Part shown: piece after piece, positions 12,860 to 23,391 of the stretch
How the letters are laid out: every line of letters starts with the position of its first letter
Numbering within the stretch: the stretch's first letter is position 1
Assembly: GCA_021234155.1 (NCBI GenBank)
Contig: JAJEKV010000027.1
Location: 12,660,716-12,724,715 of the forward strand
Source: Isoetes taiwanensis
Lineage: Eukaryota > Streptophyta > Lycopodiopsida > Isoetales > Isoetaceae
Length of the DNA stretch: 64,000 bases
Reading direction: 5' to 3'
The notes under the pieces: model-generated
What the model was told of the DNA's origin: nothing
The model's database searches: none
The model's input: only the letters and a program-made list of their open reading frames with translations
Program-made: the position numbers and the translations under genes

Positions 12860-13260
12860 GTAAAATTCATGTAATTAAACATGACATGAACTAGCAATGA
12901 TTTTGCTTATTCAATGTACACTTAAAAATAATATTACAAACTGATAATGATTTCTATAAACTAGTATAAAATTTCGAATTAGTACACAAAAGTGTAATAT
13001 GAACCACTATTGCTTTTGCAAAATCAATTTATGCATAAAACATATCTTTTAAGCTACTGATGATTTCAAAAAACTATTGTACGATTGTAGAATTTATGTA
13101 ATTAAACATGATATGAACTAGCAATGATTTTGCTAAATCAATGTACACTTAAAAACAATCTTACAAACTAATGATGATTTCTAAAAACTAGTGTGAAGTT
13201 TCGAATTAGTACAAAAAATATGATATGAATCACCATTGGTTTTGCATAACCAGGAAGAAC
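12860..13260 (+). repeat. Tandem repeat, 227-bp period
   Basis: The unit starting at 12860 is repeated from 13087. Both contain AACTAGCAATGATTTTGCT, CAATGTACACTTAAAAA and TTCGAATTAGTAC in the same order. A partial earlier unit is visible from about 12760. Very AT-rich, no coding potential. Confidence 0.85.
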
Positions 13261-14400
13261 ACATGTTTTTTTTCTACATTATGGATTGTTGTATAAAAAA
13301 TCCACATACATACTGATTTTCATGCTAACTTTTTATACAAGTTCATTTTTGGGGGCCTTGTGTTGGAGTCCCTTGATTATTGAGAGCTCTTGCTTCTGAT
13401 GGTGGGAATTTTGTCTGGTAGACATCCAAGCACATGCTAAGAAAACCAGCCTGTTTTATGATCTGAAGCTCTATTTGACCCAGAGTCAAACTTCCAGACA
13501 ATTCAAATGCTAATTTACACACCCGGTGTCATGTTGTCCATAAGAGTGACGAGTGACCTAATAATAAATTCATTCAAATTCTTCTGAGACAAGATCTGGA
13601 GGCACATTTTTAGATTCAGGGATTGTGGCATTGAGACTTTATCCGAAATCCGTGAGAGAAGCAATGAAGGAGGCATTCAAGGAGCAAATTAAGTTGCTTG
13701 TGTTAATAGATTCTCTCTTGTTATAATGTTTCTACAAATCAGACGTATTGATCAAGAAGACATCGAAAAACCAATGTCTCAGCCGAAGCAGCTTCACTTA
13801 CAGGGTGTATTATCTTTAGTTGTGTCTATTTGCAAGTTTTGTTATAGTCTAGCCAAGATTTTCTCTTCTTTCACACTTAATGATGTTAATCCATCATAAT
13901 CTACCAAGGCATACTTATTCTCGTGAAGTTCTTGTGCTGTATATTATATATTCAATTAAAGGGCAACGGTAGCGGTTTCATGCAGCAGGGCATGAAGGCC
14001 AGCTATTAAAGCAACATCTAGATAAGCTCTTCTCTGCAATTCAGTGAACCTTAACTATAATTGTCTTTCTATGTTCAACTTATTCTACTGGATCAATTTG
14101 TTTTTTCTTTCTTGTAATTACTTGCTCTACTTACAGATGCCATTTTGGAGCATATATTATGAGCATCAAGTCCCCACAAAACACTTCTCACTAATCACAA
14201 TATACAATTCTTTCATAAAATATTGATACTCACTTTCTAAAGCCTAATGCTTGAAAATATATTATTATCTTATTTATGTGTACCCTAAACTTGCTACTAA
14301 GTCTTACCTTGCTAAAGCCTTCTGGTGTGCCTTTATTGCTAGTTTTTTTTCTTGTCTTAACATATATAACTCTCATGGACAAGATGCCTTGGGCATATTC
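13261..14400. other. Non-coding stretch
   Basis: No gene, repeat or RNA was identified. Base composition is AT-rich and uniform. Confidence 0.5.
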
Positions 14401-14402
14401 AG

Positions 14403-14693
14403 TTGATTCCCACCACGTATTTCCGAGGGGGAAAAAATAGAGGAAAAAAAATGCTAGAGAAAATGGTCGGGGGAAAAAAAAAATGGTGGCGTGTGTCGAA
14501 GATTCCAAGTGCTATATGCTATGTGTCTGTTTTGAAGAGACAGATAAGAAGGGATGATTTCGGCGCGGGATTTGATTTGAATGGAATGGATATGGAGTTG
14601 ATTGGAGTGCCGTGCAACAGAAGAGGTGTTGTTTTTGTGTTTTTCTTTTCTGGTTATGTTTTTTTTATAGATAAGCTTATAGTTAATGCTTGA
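14403..14693 (+). CDS. Possible small reading frame, unknown
   Basis: A 96-codon open frame lies just upstream of the CxxC gene. Its middle part (FGAGFDLNGMDMELIGVP) has ordinary amino-acid composition, while its start is lysine-rich from a poly-A run and its end is hydrophobic from a T-rich run. No family is recognised. It could be an upstream exon or chance, and its position before the TATA box at 14749 argues against it being part of the next gene. Confidence 0.2.
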   Translation: MIPTTYFRGGKNRGKKMLEKMVGGKKKWWRVSKIPSAICYVSVLKRQIRRDDFGAGFDLNGMDMELIGVPCNRRGVVFVFFFSGYVFFIDKLIVNA

Positions 14694-14748
14694 TTTGATT
14701 TCTGGAATGCATTAATAAGGATTGTTGGGTGACGGATCTGTGAATCTG

Positions 14749-14756
14749 TATATAAG
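14749..14756 (+). promoter_or_regulatory. TATA box of the 167-codon gene
   Basis: TATATAAG lies 45 bp before the chosen start codon, at the usual distance for a transcription start near 14780. No other good TATA box lies between 14700 and the gene. Confidence 0.6.
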
Positions 14757-14786
14757 AGTGCTTTGGATCCTTTGTTTGCATTACGT

Positions 14787-14804
14787 ATGAATCATGCTAA
14801 CTAG
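14787..14804 (+). promoter_or_regulatory. Five-codon upstream ORF overlapping the start codon
   Basis: ATG AAT CAT GCT AAC TAG begins 7 bp before the main ATG at 14794 and ends inside the main frame. If transcription starts near 14780 it would be the first ATG on the mRNA, so the main frame would depend on leaky scanning. The arrangement is seen directly; the regulatory role is inferred. Confidence 0.4.
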
Positions 14805-15297
14805 GAAGCGAAAGCATGTGGAGATTGTGTTGGATGAAGAAGACGAACTGCTGCCTGAATCCAAGAGGCAGAGATGTGACGATTGGTTTTTGTTTGAGGG
14901 TGATGAGAATGTTCTTTGTTTCAAGCAGAGGGAAGGGAAAGCACCTTTAGATTTCTATGAGTATGATGGAAATGCTATCGTAAAACATGGATTGCAGTGT
15001 AATGATGCTGAGATTCCGACTTTATCTTTGGAGGATATTGGTGTTGCAGCAATTCATGAGTTTGATACTGTGGATTATCCTAGTTTTTTGGATATTTCTG
15101 GGGGGAGATTAGGATCAGACGGTTGTTTTTTGTGCCCTATTGAGCTTTTGCTTGGGTTTGGGACGGATGTTGTATTTAGCTGCGAAGACTGTTGTCGCAT
15201 GGTCACTATTGAAGATGGTGAGAATGGTGAATTTGGTCGTTGTTCTGCCTGTATGGACAAGTTGGTTAAGAATTGGTTCGCTGATGAACAATGCTGA
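14794..15297 (+). CDS. Small CxxC-cluster protein, function unknown
   Basis: An unbroken single-exon frame of 167 codons. The N-terminus is basic (RKRKH at residues 4-8, KRQR at 24-27), split by an acidic run (residues 14-18), which resembles a bipartite nuclear localisation signal. The C-terminal third has three CxxC pairs: C111/C114, C130/C133 and C150/C153, plus C134 and C167. That spacing could bind one or two zinc ions, like a zinc ribbon or a RING-type fold, but I do not recognise the family. The ATG at 14794 is the first in frame and follows a TATA box. There are no introns or neighbouring genes. Unbroken length, promoter and paired cysteines suggest a real gene; an N-terminal or TE-derived fragment remains possible. 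Confidence 0.6.
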   Translation: MLTRKRKHVEIVLDEEDELLPESKRQRCDDWFLFEGDENVLCFKQREGKAPLDFYEYDGNAIVKHGLQCNDAEIPTLSLEDIGVAAIHEFDTVDYPSFLDISGGRLGSDGCFLCPIELLLGFGTDVVFSCEDCCRMVTIEDGENGEFGRCSACMDKLVKNWFADEQC

Positions 15298-15954
15298 GAT
15301 GTGTTCGTTTGCTGAGATGTGTTCGTTTGATGTGTGTGTGTTATTTGTATGCATGGGAGACTTTGTTTGTAGTTTAATGTATATATCTTATGTGAATATA
15401 GTAAGTTTTTTTGTGTATGTAATATATGGGTGTTAAATTCATGGCTGAAAATAATTTAAGCATTAGTTTTGACTGTACAATCAGGATCTAGGATCTGTGT
15501 TGCAGAATCCTAGTTTGAAGTCGCAATATTGTTGTCCAAAATTAGTATTCTTGAAGGATTCAAGAATGAACGATTTTCTCATTTCTTAGTTTTCTGCTTC
15601 GAAGCACATCTAAACCAGATCTGACAGTTGCTGCCCTAATAAAAGACATAGAGCTTCATTTTGTTCTTTCTATCTTTGACATTGGGAACAATGTCAGCAC
15701 ATTGAGAAGTATCTCAGACATCGAAAATATAAGGACATGCTAGGTTCTACTGAGAAGCTATATTTTCAAAAACCACTCATAGAACAGTTTAATTTTAGCT
15801 GGAGACTTAATCCAATAATATCTGATAGTTCTATCTGTAGCTTTAGTAATCATTTTTTCCTCCCTTTTTGAGCACGGCTTTGAGAACCTTGATATCTCAA
15901 TGGGGTTCTAATTTATATGGATTCTGGTGGATGCATTTGACCACCAGCTTGGAC
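15298..15954. other. 3' flank of the small gene, no further gene
   Basis: AT-rich sequence with no long open frame. It may hold the 3' untranslated region of the 14794 gene; a weak AATAAT-type signal is near 15452. Position 15955 starts the target duplication of the copia element. Confidence 0.4.
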
Positions 15955-15959
15955 ATTTG
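15955..15959 (+). other. Target site duplication ATTTG (left)
   Basis: ATTTG directly precedes the TG of the 5' LTR and is matched by ATTTG at 34639-34643, directly after the end of the 3' LTR. Five bases is the normal copia duplication length. The match proves that both flanks belong to one insertion although 18.7 kb lie between them. Confidence 0.93.
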
Positions 15960-16086
15960 TGTTGAGAAACTAATCATGTCATATTGTTTGTAGCCAGACA
16001 TGTCAATGAGAATGTACAGGTTAATGCAAGCTACAGGATCATACTAGGGCAACTACAAAATTGAGAACTGTTGAAGTATAAATTAT

Positions 16087-16745
16087 AGATAGGTTTCTCA
16101 TTCATCTCAGCAGATTTTCTACAATGGTGGACAGTGGGTAGCCGCACACATGCGAACTACCCACGAAAAATAAAGAGAAAATCCAATTATATCATTTGGA
16201 CCCCAAAAAATACAATGCTAATAGATGAGTGGCTGATGTACCTACCGAAAGCTTATCACCGGGATTAAAAAACCCCGCCCTTTCGGGTTTTCGAGGAAAA
16301 ACCCTAGTGATAAGCCTTCGGCAAGGGGCTTGGACAAACGTAAGGCATAAAAATCGCTCCCAAAAACCCCCGCATGAAGAAGCCGAAATAGATGCCGCTC
16401 GCCAACCTGTACCTGCACATCACCAACACAACAAACGAGATAACACAAACATACCAGAGGATAGCATCACCCAGGGGGTGGAAAAAAGCATCACCCAGCG
16501 GGTGGAAGAAAAACATGATAACAGAAATTTGTGCACAATACAATAAACAAAGAAGGGGGGGAGGGTGGGTTCAAAGAGAATAAGGTACTGCTGAGAGAAG
16601 AGGAAGCGCCGATGAGACGTTGATGCAGAACCGCGCCTAAAATAGCAAAACCCTAACCAGAAAGGGCATGCGCTGCATGCATGCATGCAAGACATGCATG
16701 CTCGCCCCATTCTAGAATGTCGATCCGATGTCTCGGATCGATGCG
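16087..16745 (+). mobile_element. 659-bp insert in the 5' LTR, unclassified non-autonomous element
   Basis: Comparison with the uninterrupted 3' LTR (21506 onward) shows this segment is extra. It is flanked by ATTAT at 16082-16086 and 16746-16750, a 5-bp target duplication. It starts AGATAGGTTTC and ends GGATCGATGCG with no terminal inverted repeats. Inside are an arm pair GTGGGTAG/CTACCCAC near 16134-16166, a 9-bp inverted repeat (16251-16315) and an ATGCATGC-rich 3' part. The last 135 bp recur at 53257-53391 with the same end point, which marks a real element boundary. No coding capacity is evident. Confidence 0.75.
16251..16315. repeat. Inverted repeat GCTTATCAC / GTGATAAGC
   Basis: Perfect 9-bp arms at 16251-16259 and 16307-16315. 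The 47-bp spacer between them contains a smaller CCCCG/CGGG pairing. It lies inside the 659-bp insert and could fold as a cruciform or RNA hairpin. No function is assigned. Confidence 0.8.
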
Positions 16746-17288
16746 ATTATTAATGGTTGAAAATGGCAAAGTTTTAATGGTTCCATAATGCAATGGTTAT
16801 ATTGCATTGAATATTCTAGTTGTGCCCTCGAATATCGAACTCAAAGAAAAACGTCTGTGGGATAATACATCGAAGAATATTTGCTAGGAAAAGAAAGTCG
16901 AAACCGCCGGATCACACTGATATAAGCAGAAGAAGATCATTAGAAAAGCATTCGGATAAGGGTACGCTCAAATCCGTCTCAAACAGGAAGGATCGAAGGC
17001 AGTCAACATTGCTACAGTGTTGAGGTCAATACGTCTGCTACAGTGAATTGCAACAAATATGAACAATTGATTTCTAGTGGTTTTAAGGTTATTTAATTAA
17101 AGGGAAGTTCATAAGATCTTGATGCATGGAATTAGTGACCATATTGTGAAGATCTTATTGATACTTGAAACCAATTAAGTTCTTGAGAAATGATTGTGAA
17201 TTAATGGCTAAGATTGTTGCAATAGTGTTATAATCTATTGACATCTTTGCTTAAGGATTTCCTTATTGTTGTGTCTGGAAAATAACAT

Positions 17289-17300
17289 TGGTATCAGAGC
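17289..17300 (+). other. Primer binding site (initiator tRNA-Met)
   Basis: TGGTATCAGAGC, one base after the 5' LTR end. It is the classic plant copia primer binding site, complementary to the 3' end of initiator methionine tRNA. Confidence 0.95.
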
Positions 17301-17321
17301 CTATAAATCCAGGAGAGTAGG

Positions 17322-18200
17322 ATGTCTACTCGATTTGGAGCCAACCTCTTAAATTCCATAGAGGTGTTCAAAGGAGAAACAGGTTTTCAGGTTTGGAAAC
17401 AAAGTATAAAAGAGGTGCTAGAGTTTGAAAAGTTGTGGTACTTGGTAGATCCTAATGTTGCTAATGCTGCTCAAGTTTCTGGAGGAGAAGGATCTAGTAG
17501 TAGTCCATCCTCAGGTTCTGTTGTAGGTGGTGGAGCTGCAACATCTTCTGGAACTGCAACTGGTGGAGCTGCACCAGTCCAGCAAGAGGAGTTGCTTCAG
17601 CAGCTAGCATCGATGAAAGGGCAAGAATTATGGAAGCTCAATCCATAATATGTCATAAGGTGGGGACAGTGATCAAGTTGAAGCTCTGAGATAAGTCCCC
17701 TGCAGAAATGTGGAAATACATGCTGGATAATTATGAACAAAAGTCATCTTCACAAATAGACGTCTTGGAAAAACAGTTAAGGAGGTTAAAATTATATGAA
17801 AAGGACAATATTGCTGAATTTCTTGAAAATTTTGAATCAATAATTGCTGATTTAGAGGGAGCTAAAGTTGTGTTAAATGAGGATTATCAGTCGCTAGCCA
17901 TCTCTAGGGCAGTCTCACATAATACACAATTAGCTACATTATTAAGAAATGTGGCTAGGTCAAAGGATCATGCAATTAGAATGATTAGGACTGAGTTTGA
18001 GCAGACCAAGGCTGATGATGAAGATGAGTCAGAGGTTATGTTTGTCAGACAGAAAAAAGGAAAGAAAGGTTTTGATAAAAAACAAATTGGTCCTTGCTAT
18101 AATTGTGACAGCTATGGTCACCTTAAAGCAAATTGTCCTAAAATTGGCAAGGAGATTGTTTGCTATAATTGTGAGGGTAAAGGGCATATAGCAACAAATT
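17322..18200 (+). pseudogene. copia gag, with a stop near 17646
   Basis: Starts MSTRFGANLLNSIEVFKGE and continues with the gag capsid-like helices (TGFQVWKQSIKEVLEFEKLW), a Ser/Gly/Ala-rich linker, and a stop at 17646-17648. The frame resumes near 17708 (MWKYMLDNYEQKSSSQ) and reaches two CCHC zinc knuckles at residues 130-143 and 152-165 of that segment (CYNC-x4-H-x4-C spacing intact). Gag builds the cytoplasmic particle and the knuckles bind element RNA. One internal stop makes this copy defective. Confidence 0.93.
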
Positions 18201-18563
18201 GCTCAAGTCCAAAACGAGGGAAGGCAAAAATATTTGAAAGTAAAAAAGGTGAAGGTCACAAAGCAAAACCTAGTCTAAATATTGCACGAGAGGCAACTCT
18301 GGAAGAAGAGGAACAAGATGAAGACATTGAGGTAAATATGTCAAAATCTAGTTCTAAGATAAAGCAAAAACTTGGCACTGACTCATTTATCTTAGATTCA
18401 GAAGCTGAAAGATCCGTAACAGGGACTTCAAGGATGCTTAAAAATTGCCAGAGAAAAGAAGGAGGGCATGTACAGTTTGGAAATGGAGATGTGAAAGAAA
18501 TAGAGAGGATTAATAAGGAATCTCATCTCAATCTGTCAGCTGGTTGATCTTGGTTACAAAGTT
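18201..18563 (+). pseudogene. copia protease region, broken
   Basis: After the knuckles comes an acidic linker and FILDSEAERSVTG, the place of the aspartic protease site D-S-G-A. The glycine is replaced by glutamate, so activity is doubtful. A frame change near 18505 follows: the expected NLISICQLVDLGYKVVF is encoded, but in another frame from the one carrying the protease. Confidence 0.88.
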
Positions 18564-19598
18564 GTGTTTGAAAAACTCTGTTGTAATATCTTTCTTGGAA
18601 ATAAAAAGATGTTTGTGGGGAAAAGAGTTGGAAACTTGTATGGATTATGCAAACAACATTTGTTCTCCAGCATTAATTTGTTAACATATCCAAATCTGAG
18701 AATCTGGCATGAAAGGTTATGTCATGTTAATCCTAAAACAATAGAGGTTTTAAACAAGGAGGGATTTATCAATGCAAATACAAGTCAATCTGAACAACAA
18801 GTATGCACGGGATGCATGCTTGGAAAACACAACAGGTTGCCCTTTAAGAAAACAAATGCTAGAGTGAAGGGCATATTGGATTTGATACACACTGATTTGT
18901 GTGGGCCTCTCAATGTTGTCAGCTTAAGTGGAAAAAGGTACTTCATGACCTTAATAGATGACTTTAGCAGAAAGACTAAAGTACACTGCATTAAGACAAA
19001 GGATGCTGCATTTGAAAAATTCAAACAATTTATAAATGAGATGGAGACTGAAACAGGCAGAAGGATTAAATGCCTAAGGTCTGACAGAGGGGGTGAGTTC
19101 ATGTCCAGAGAATTCAAAATATTCTGCAAAAACAAGGGCATTAAAAGACAACTTACTTGTAGTCATTCCCCTCAGCAAAATGGTGTTGCTGAGAGGAAGA
19201 ATAGGACAATCCTAAATGCTGTCAGAAGCATGTTGAAATCAGCAGGTCTTCCAAACTTCTTGTGGGAGGAGCCAGTCCAAACTGCTGTGAGCATTCAGAA
19301 CATGTTACCATCCGTGAGTCTACAAGGAGGAATTCCTGATATGCTATGGTCAGGAAAGAAACCTAACTATGATAAGTTGAGAATATATGGGTGCTTGGCA
19401 TTTGTGCATATCCCTAAAGAAAATAGAAAGAAGTTGGATGATAGGGCTCTAATTACATATCTTGTAGGATATGATAATCAATCCAAAGCTTACAGGTTGT
19501 ATGATCTAAAAGTTAGAAGAATAATTGTTAGCCGAGATGTAGGACAAGTTTACAAGGTATTATCTAAACCTATAAATTTATCTGAAGATACATATTAG
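18564..19598 (+). pseudogene. copia integrase, catalytic triad intact
   Basis: A 344-codon open segment. The zinc-binding HHCC motif is at H49, H54, C81 and C84. The DDE triad is at D111 (HTDLCGP), D174 (RSDRGGEF) and E210 (NGVAERKNR), with the usual 35 residues between the last two. The C-terminal part has KLRIYGCLAFVHIP and ends in VSRDV, as in other copia integrases. The domain would join the cDNA to host DNA in the nucleus. The domain itself looks whole, but it is cut off from gag and from reverse transcriptase by frame breaks. Confidence 0.94.
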
Positions 19599-19719
19599 GA
19601 CTGAGTCTACTAATAAAGTTGATGAGATTAATGCAGATGATGATGATGCTGGATCTGATACATACACAGAACAGCAAGAGAAAATTGAAGATTCCTTAAC
19701 AGGACATGAAGAAGAATCA

Positions 19720-20733
19720 TTGGACACAGAACAAGTAGAAGAATCTGTGCCTATAGTTCAACCACCACAAGAGAAAAGGAAAAGAATGACAGAGGTTCAA
19801 AGGTTGCAAGCAGGTGCAAAATTTGATACAGTGTTACATGGTCGTCATGAAAGTGGAAGAAGTAAAAGACTTCAAGATAAAGAGGAGAATGAGGTAAACA
19901 TCATATTTGAAATTTTGATGTTTCTAAATCCTGAAGTGCCCAAAACAATTGATGATGTTCTAGTTTCTAAGGATAGAACTCTGTGGCTGAATGCTATGAA
20001 GGAAGAAATGGATTCATTCATTAGAACAAATACTTTTGAGATAGTTGACAAACCAGAAGGGAGAAATATAGTAGGAAACAAATGGATTTTCAAAATCAAA
20101 ACTGGAGCAGATGGAAAAACATCTAGATATAAAGCTAGACTGGTAGCTCAGGGTTTTTCCCAGAAAAAGGATCAAGATTTTGATGAAACGTTTTCTCCAT
20201 TGGTTAAAATGAATAGTGTCAGAATGCTACTGGCTTTGGCAAATGCATATGATTTAGAAGTGCATCACATGGATGTCAAAACTGCTTTTTTGAATGCTAA
20301 ATTAGAGGAAGAGATTTTTATGAAACAAGCACCAGGATTTGAACAAGGGGAAGGTAAAGTTTGGAAATTAAAAAGAGCAGTGTATGGTTTGAGACAGTCT
20401 CGCAGAGAATGGTACAAATGCATGGACACTTTTCTTGTTGAACAAGGATTTATCAAACTAGCAAATGATGGGAACTTGTACAACTTTGAATGTCAAAGTG
20501 GCTGGTGCATTATTGCTTTATATGTTGATGATAATGTTATGGTAGCCAAGGGTACTAAATGTTTATCAATGTGCAAAAGTTTATTAAATAGCAGATTTGA
20601 AATGTCAGATCTAGGAGAATTGACCAAGTTCCTAGGAATTGAGGTGACAAGAAAAAGGGATGACAGTATTATTATCTTAACCCAAAAGGAAAAGTCCAGG
20701 TATCTTTGGAAAATTCAATATGAAAGAGTGTAA
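19720..20733 (+). pseudogene. copia reverse transcriptase, YVDD intact
   Basis: A 337-codon open segment. The start is an acidic linker, and the reverse transcriptase begins near residue 74. Conserved motifs are VGNKWIFKIK, SRYKARLVAQGFSQK, D185 in HHMDVKTAFLN, and Y268-V-D-D271 (IALYVDD). The frame breaks after QKEKSRYLWK near 20710, before RNase H. The polymerase core looks complete. Confidence 0.95.
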
Positions 20734-21490
20734 TGTTAGCAAAACCCCTCATTGCAGGGATGCAAGCTTTCACTAGACATGTGTCTTAAAAGTGATGAGG
20801 AGAGAGAAAGGCTATGGAAAAGATTCCTTATAGATCTTTGATCGGTTGTCCGCTTATGTAGCCAACCAATACAAGACCGAGATATTGCTCATAGTGTCAA
20901 TATGCTTAGTAGATATAACAATGATCCGTGAAGGGATCATTGGGTTCTTTACCAAAAAAGAGTTCTAAAAGGTATTTGAAGGGCACCATGGATATGGGAA
21001 TCTCATACAACTAAAAAAACTTAGTATTGACTGCCTATTGTGATGATGCCGACCAAGGGGATTTGGATGCAAGAAAGTCCACTTCGAGATAGGAGGTCAG
21101 TAGCATGAAAATGCAAAAAGCAAGTCATCCATAAGCGTTGTCAATGATGAGAAGTTGAGTATACCTCCAGCCACATTATGCAAAGGAGCTTATTTGGGAA
21201 AGAAGATTAATATTAGAACTTGGAGTTGGCGGCCAGATTCTAGTGAAATGTTATGTGATAGCACAAAATTTGTATAGCCATGACTAAGAATCCAATAATG
21301 CATGAAAGATCAAAACATATAGAATTGAGATGCATTTTTATTAGAGATGTTTGTATGTAAGGGTTTGATACAGGTCAATTATATTAATACAGCTAAGCAA
21401 CTAGCAGACATACTTACAAAGGTTTTAGCAGAAAAAAGGTTTACTGCACTTAGACAGCAGATTATGTTTACAGGTGCAGACTTGAATATG
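20734..21490 (+). pseudogene. copia RNase H region, heavily decayed
   Basis: Fragments in several frames still match the domain, such as AYCDDAD followed by GDLDARKST near 21025-21080, and the end near the polypurine tract. Several frameshifts and stops are present. It is the most damaged part of the element. Confidence 0.8.
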
Positions 21491-21494
21491 ACAT

Positions 21495-21505
21495 GAAGGG
21501 GAAGA
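21495..21505 (+). other. Polypurine tract
   Basis: GAAGGGGAAGA lies directly before the TG of the 3' LTR at 21506, where plus-strand DNA synthesis is primed. Confidence 0.88.
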
Positions 21506-21981
21506 TGTTGAGAAACTAATCATGTCATATTGTTTGTAGCCAGACATGCCAATGAGAATGTATAGGTTAATGCAAGCTACAGGATCATACTAGGGCAACT
21601 ACAAAATTGAGAACTGTTGAAGTATAAATTATTAATGGTTGAAAATGGCAAAGTTTTAATAGTTCCATAATGCAATGGTTATATTGCATTGAATATTCTA
21701 GTTGTGCCCTTGATCTCTCAAAGAAAAACGTCTGTGGGATAATACATCGAAGAAGATTTGCTGGGAAAAGAAAGTCGAAACCGCCGGATCACACTGATAT
21801 AAGCAGAAGAAGATCATTAGAAAGCATTCGGATAAGGGTAGGCTCAAATCCGTCTCAAACAGGAAGGATCGAAGGAAGTCAACATTGCTACAGTGTTGAG
21901 GTCAATACGTCTGCTACAGTGAATTGCAACAAATATGAACAATTGATTTCTAGTAGTTTTAAGGTTATTTAATTAAGGGAA
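21506..21981 (+). repeat. 3' LTR, left part (split by Helitron)
   Basis: Matches the 5' LTR from its TG end through GGTTATTTAATTAAGGGA, then breaks off at A21981, where the Helitron begins. The remainder of the LTR is at 34415-34638. This copy has no counterpart of the 659-bp insert and so serves as the empty-site reference for it. Confidence 0.95.
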
Positions 21982-22009
21982 TCTATCTATCTTAACATAT
22001 CAAACCATA

Positions 22010-22099
22010 TATAAAGCATGTTCCCCTCTTATTTTCTTTGATGGAAAAAAACCCTGGGTTCGACACGTATCCCTGAAAACATGGGTTCGACACGTGTCC
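22010..22099 (+). promoter_or_regulatory. TATA/ACGT module 1 of the Helitron
   Basis: TATAAAG at 22010-22016 is followed by GACACGTATCC (22062-22072) and GACACGTGTCC (22089-22099). The last two sit in a 27-bp direct repeat, TGGGTTCGACACGT. Similar pairs of ACGT motifs after TATAAAG occur at 24762-24901 and 27776-27871. ACGT/G-box cores bind bZIP and bHLH factors in plants; a promoter role here is inferred only. Confidence 0.4.
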
Positions 22100-22300
22100 C
22101 TAAAAAAAAAGAAATATTTTGAGAGCCGTTTTCTTCGGCTGCAAGCAAGTCCTGCTATGGCGCTCCGGTTTGCTGCTTTATTACGACCCTTTCTTCTTCT
22201 GCAATCAATCCGGGTTGCATAAGTTTCAAGCAAGCTCTGAAATATATTCTCAACGGTTATAGGTAATTCTTATCGCCCATGATTTTATAGCACAGAAACG

Positions 22301-22374
22301 GCTCCTTGGCTTGTGAAGCTCGGCTATGGCAGATGGAGCTCCTTGGCTTGTGAAGCTCGGCTATGGCAGATGGA
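22301..22374 (+). repeat. Tandem duplication, 37-bp period
   Basis: GCTCCTTGGCTTGTGAAGCT and the following bases through GCAGATG are repeated exactly, at 22301-22337 and 22338-22374. Confidence 0.95.
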
Positions 22375-22511
22375 GCTGAAGCTCACGAGCACTCATAAAG
22401 ATTAAAAGATAGTTATTTCTTTTCGTTATCCGTTTCTGTCTGTTTTTTGCTTCCCGTCAGCACCAAAATCCAAGACTTTCCAGAGTTGGAAATTGCAATA
22501 GATGCAACGGT

Positions 22512-22694
22512 GTGGCAGTTCTTTGCAAGTTTCTAAGCCGGCTATGGCATCACAGAGCTCGGTTCAAGGAGACATGGCTTCTCTTAGAACGTCTTCGAGA
22601 GGCAAACCTAATTCTTCCAGCTTGGATTTCTCCGGATACGGAGATGAAAAGGGATCTGGAGGATCTGAATAAGGTAGAGAGCTTCAATGGAAGA
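22512..22694 (+). pseudogene. Exon-like fragment in Helitron, unknown gene
   Basis: An open stretch with ordinary protein composition (RLWHHRARFKETWLLLERL, then LILPAWISPDTEMKRDLEDL). I do not recognise it. With its neighbours at 23250-23400 and 23653-23848 in the same orientation it may come from one captured gene. Confidence 0.3.
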
Positions 22695-23229
22695 TGAAGG
22701 CTGAGCTGTTATTCTACTTACTTGTGTATTTGTTCTCTACATATGCTCCACCATTCCCTAGGAAGGTAAGCCTTCAATCTTTTTCAAACTCCATCGTACT
22801 CTAAACTCCATTCGGTACATTCTGTACCTCTTATATGTTATGTTTTTTAATCTATTTGTCCCGGAGGCAGCAATAGTATTAATTATATCCCTATCTTTGT
22901 CCAAGTTTTTTCATCATAACCACATAATTTGGAACCAATACCTTATAAATGTTGTGGAAACCCATCAAATGTCTATTTTTTCAAATAAGATTTGTGTTAA
23001 AAGACTTCCTTTTCGTTGTTGGACTCGATGTTTCCTAAACTTTCCTGAGATGAAGCTTTGATGAAGTCCAACATGCCATGTTTGCAACAATCTGAGAGTT
23101 TGAAAAGGAGCTGACATCTGCTGGAGCAAAAGGTTTGCCCTTCAATTCAAAATTTGGAAGGTGAAAGACAAATTTCCTAAAAAGATTGCAAAGGTCGCGT
23201 GTTTATAAGCTTCTTTGCCATGGTATCGA

Positions 23230-23391
23230 GATGGACAAAAAGCATTCAGCGTCTTCTCAACGAGCGAGGCGGATGATTTGTTACTCAAGGCCCGAGATTT
23301 GTGTACCGAATGGAAATTCAAAAGCGCCCGACTCTGGCAGGTTTGACAAGGGCCTCATCGAGGAGCTATTTTTCAACCCGAGTCACGCAAA
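23230..23391 (+). pseudogene. Exon-like fragment in Helitron, unknown gene
   Basis: One frame reads AFSVFSTSEADDLLLKARDL, then CTEWKFKSARLWQV before a stop. Another frame reads DKGLIEELFFNPSHAK up to a GT donor (AAAG/GTGAAT at 23391). The swap suggests a frameshift within a former exon. Family not recognised. Confidence 0.35.

Larger units (their letters stand above)
15960..17287 (+). repeat. 5' LTR of plus-strand copia (interrupted)
   Basis: Starts TGTTGAGAAAC and ends GGAAAATAACA, directly before the primer binding site. It is about 669 bp once the insert at 16087-16745 is removed. It matches the 3' LTR halves at 21506-21981 and 34415-34638 closely. Differences include a 17-bp stretch near 17146 (GTGGCTTCC and following) that only the 3' LTR has. 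Confidence 0.95.

Noticed and set aside
16251-16315. Hairpin as a bacterial-type terminator
   Set aside because: The context is eukaryotic, and the structure lies inside a mobile element with no transcript upstream.
16420-16710. Minus-strand frame with MGRACM...CMHA, repeated at 53200-53415
   Set aside because: It follows from the ATGCATGC-rich repeat shared by both loci. Conservation is explained by the repeat, not by a protein.
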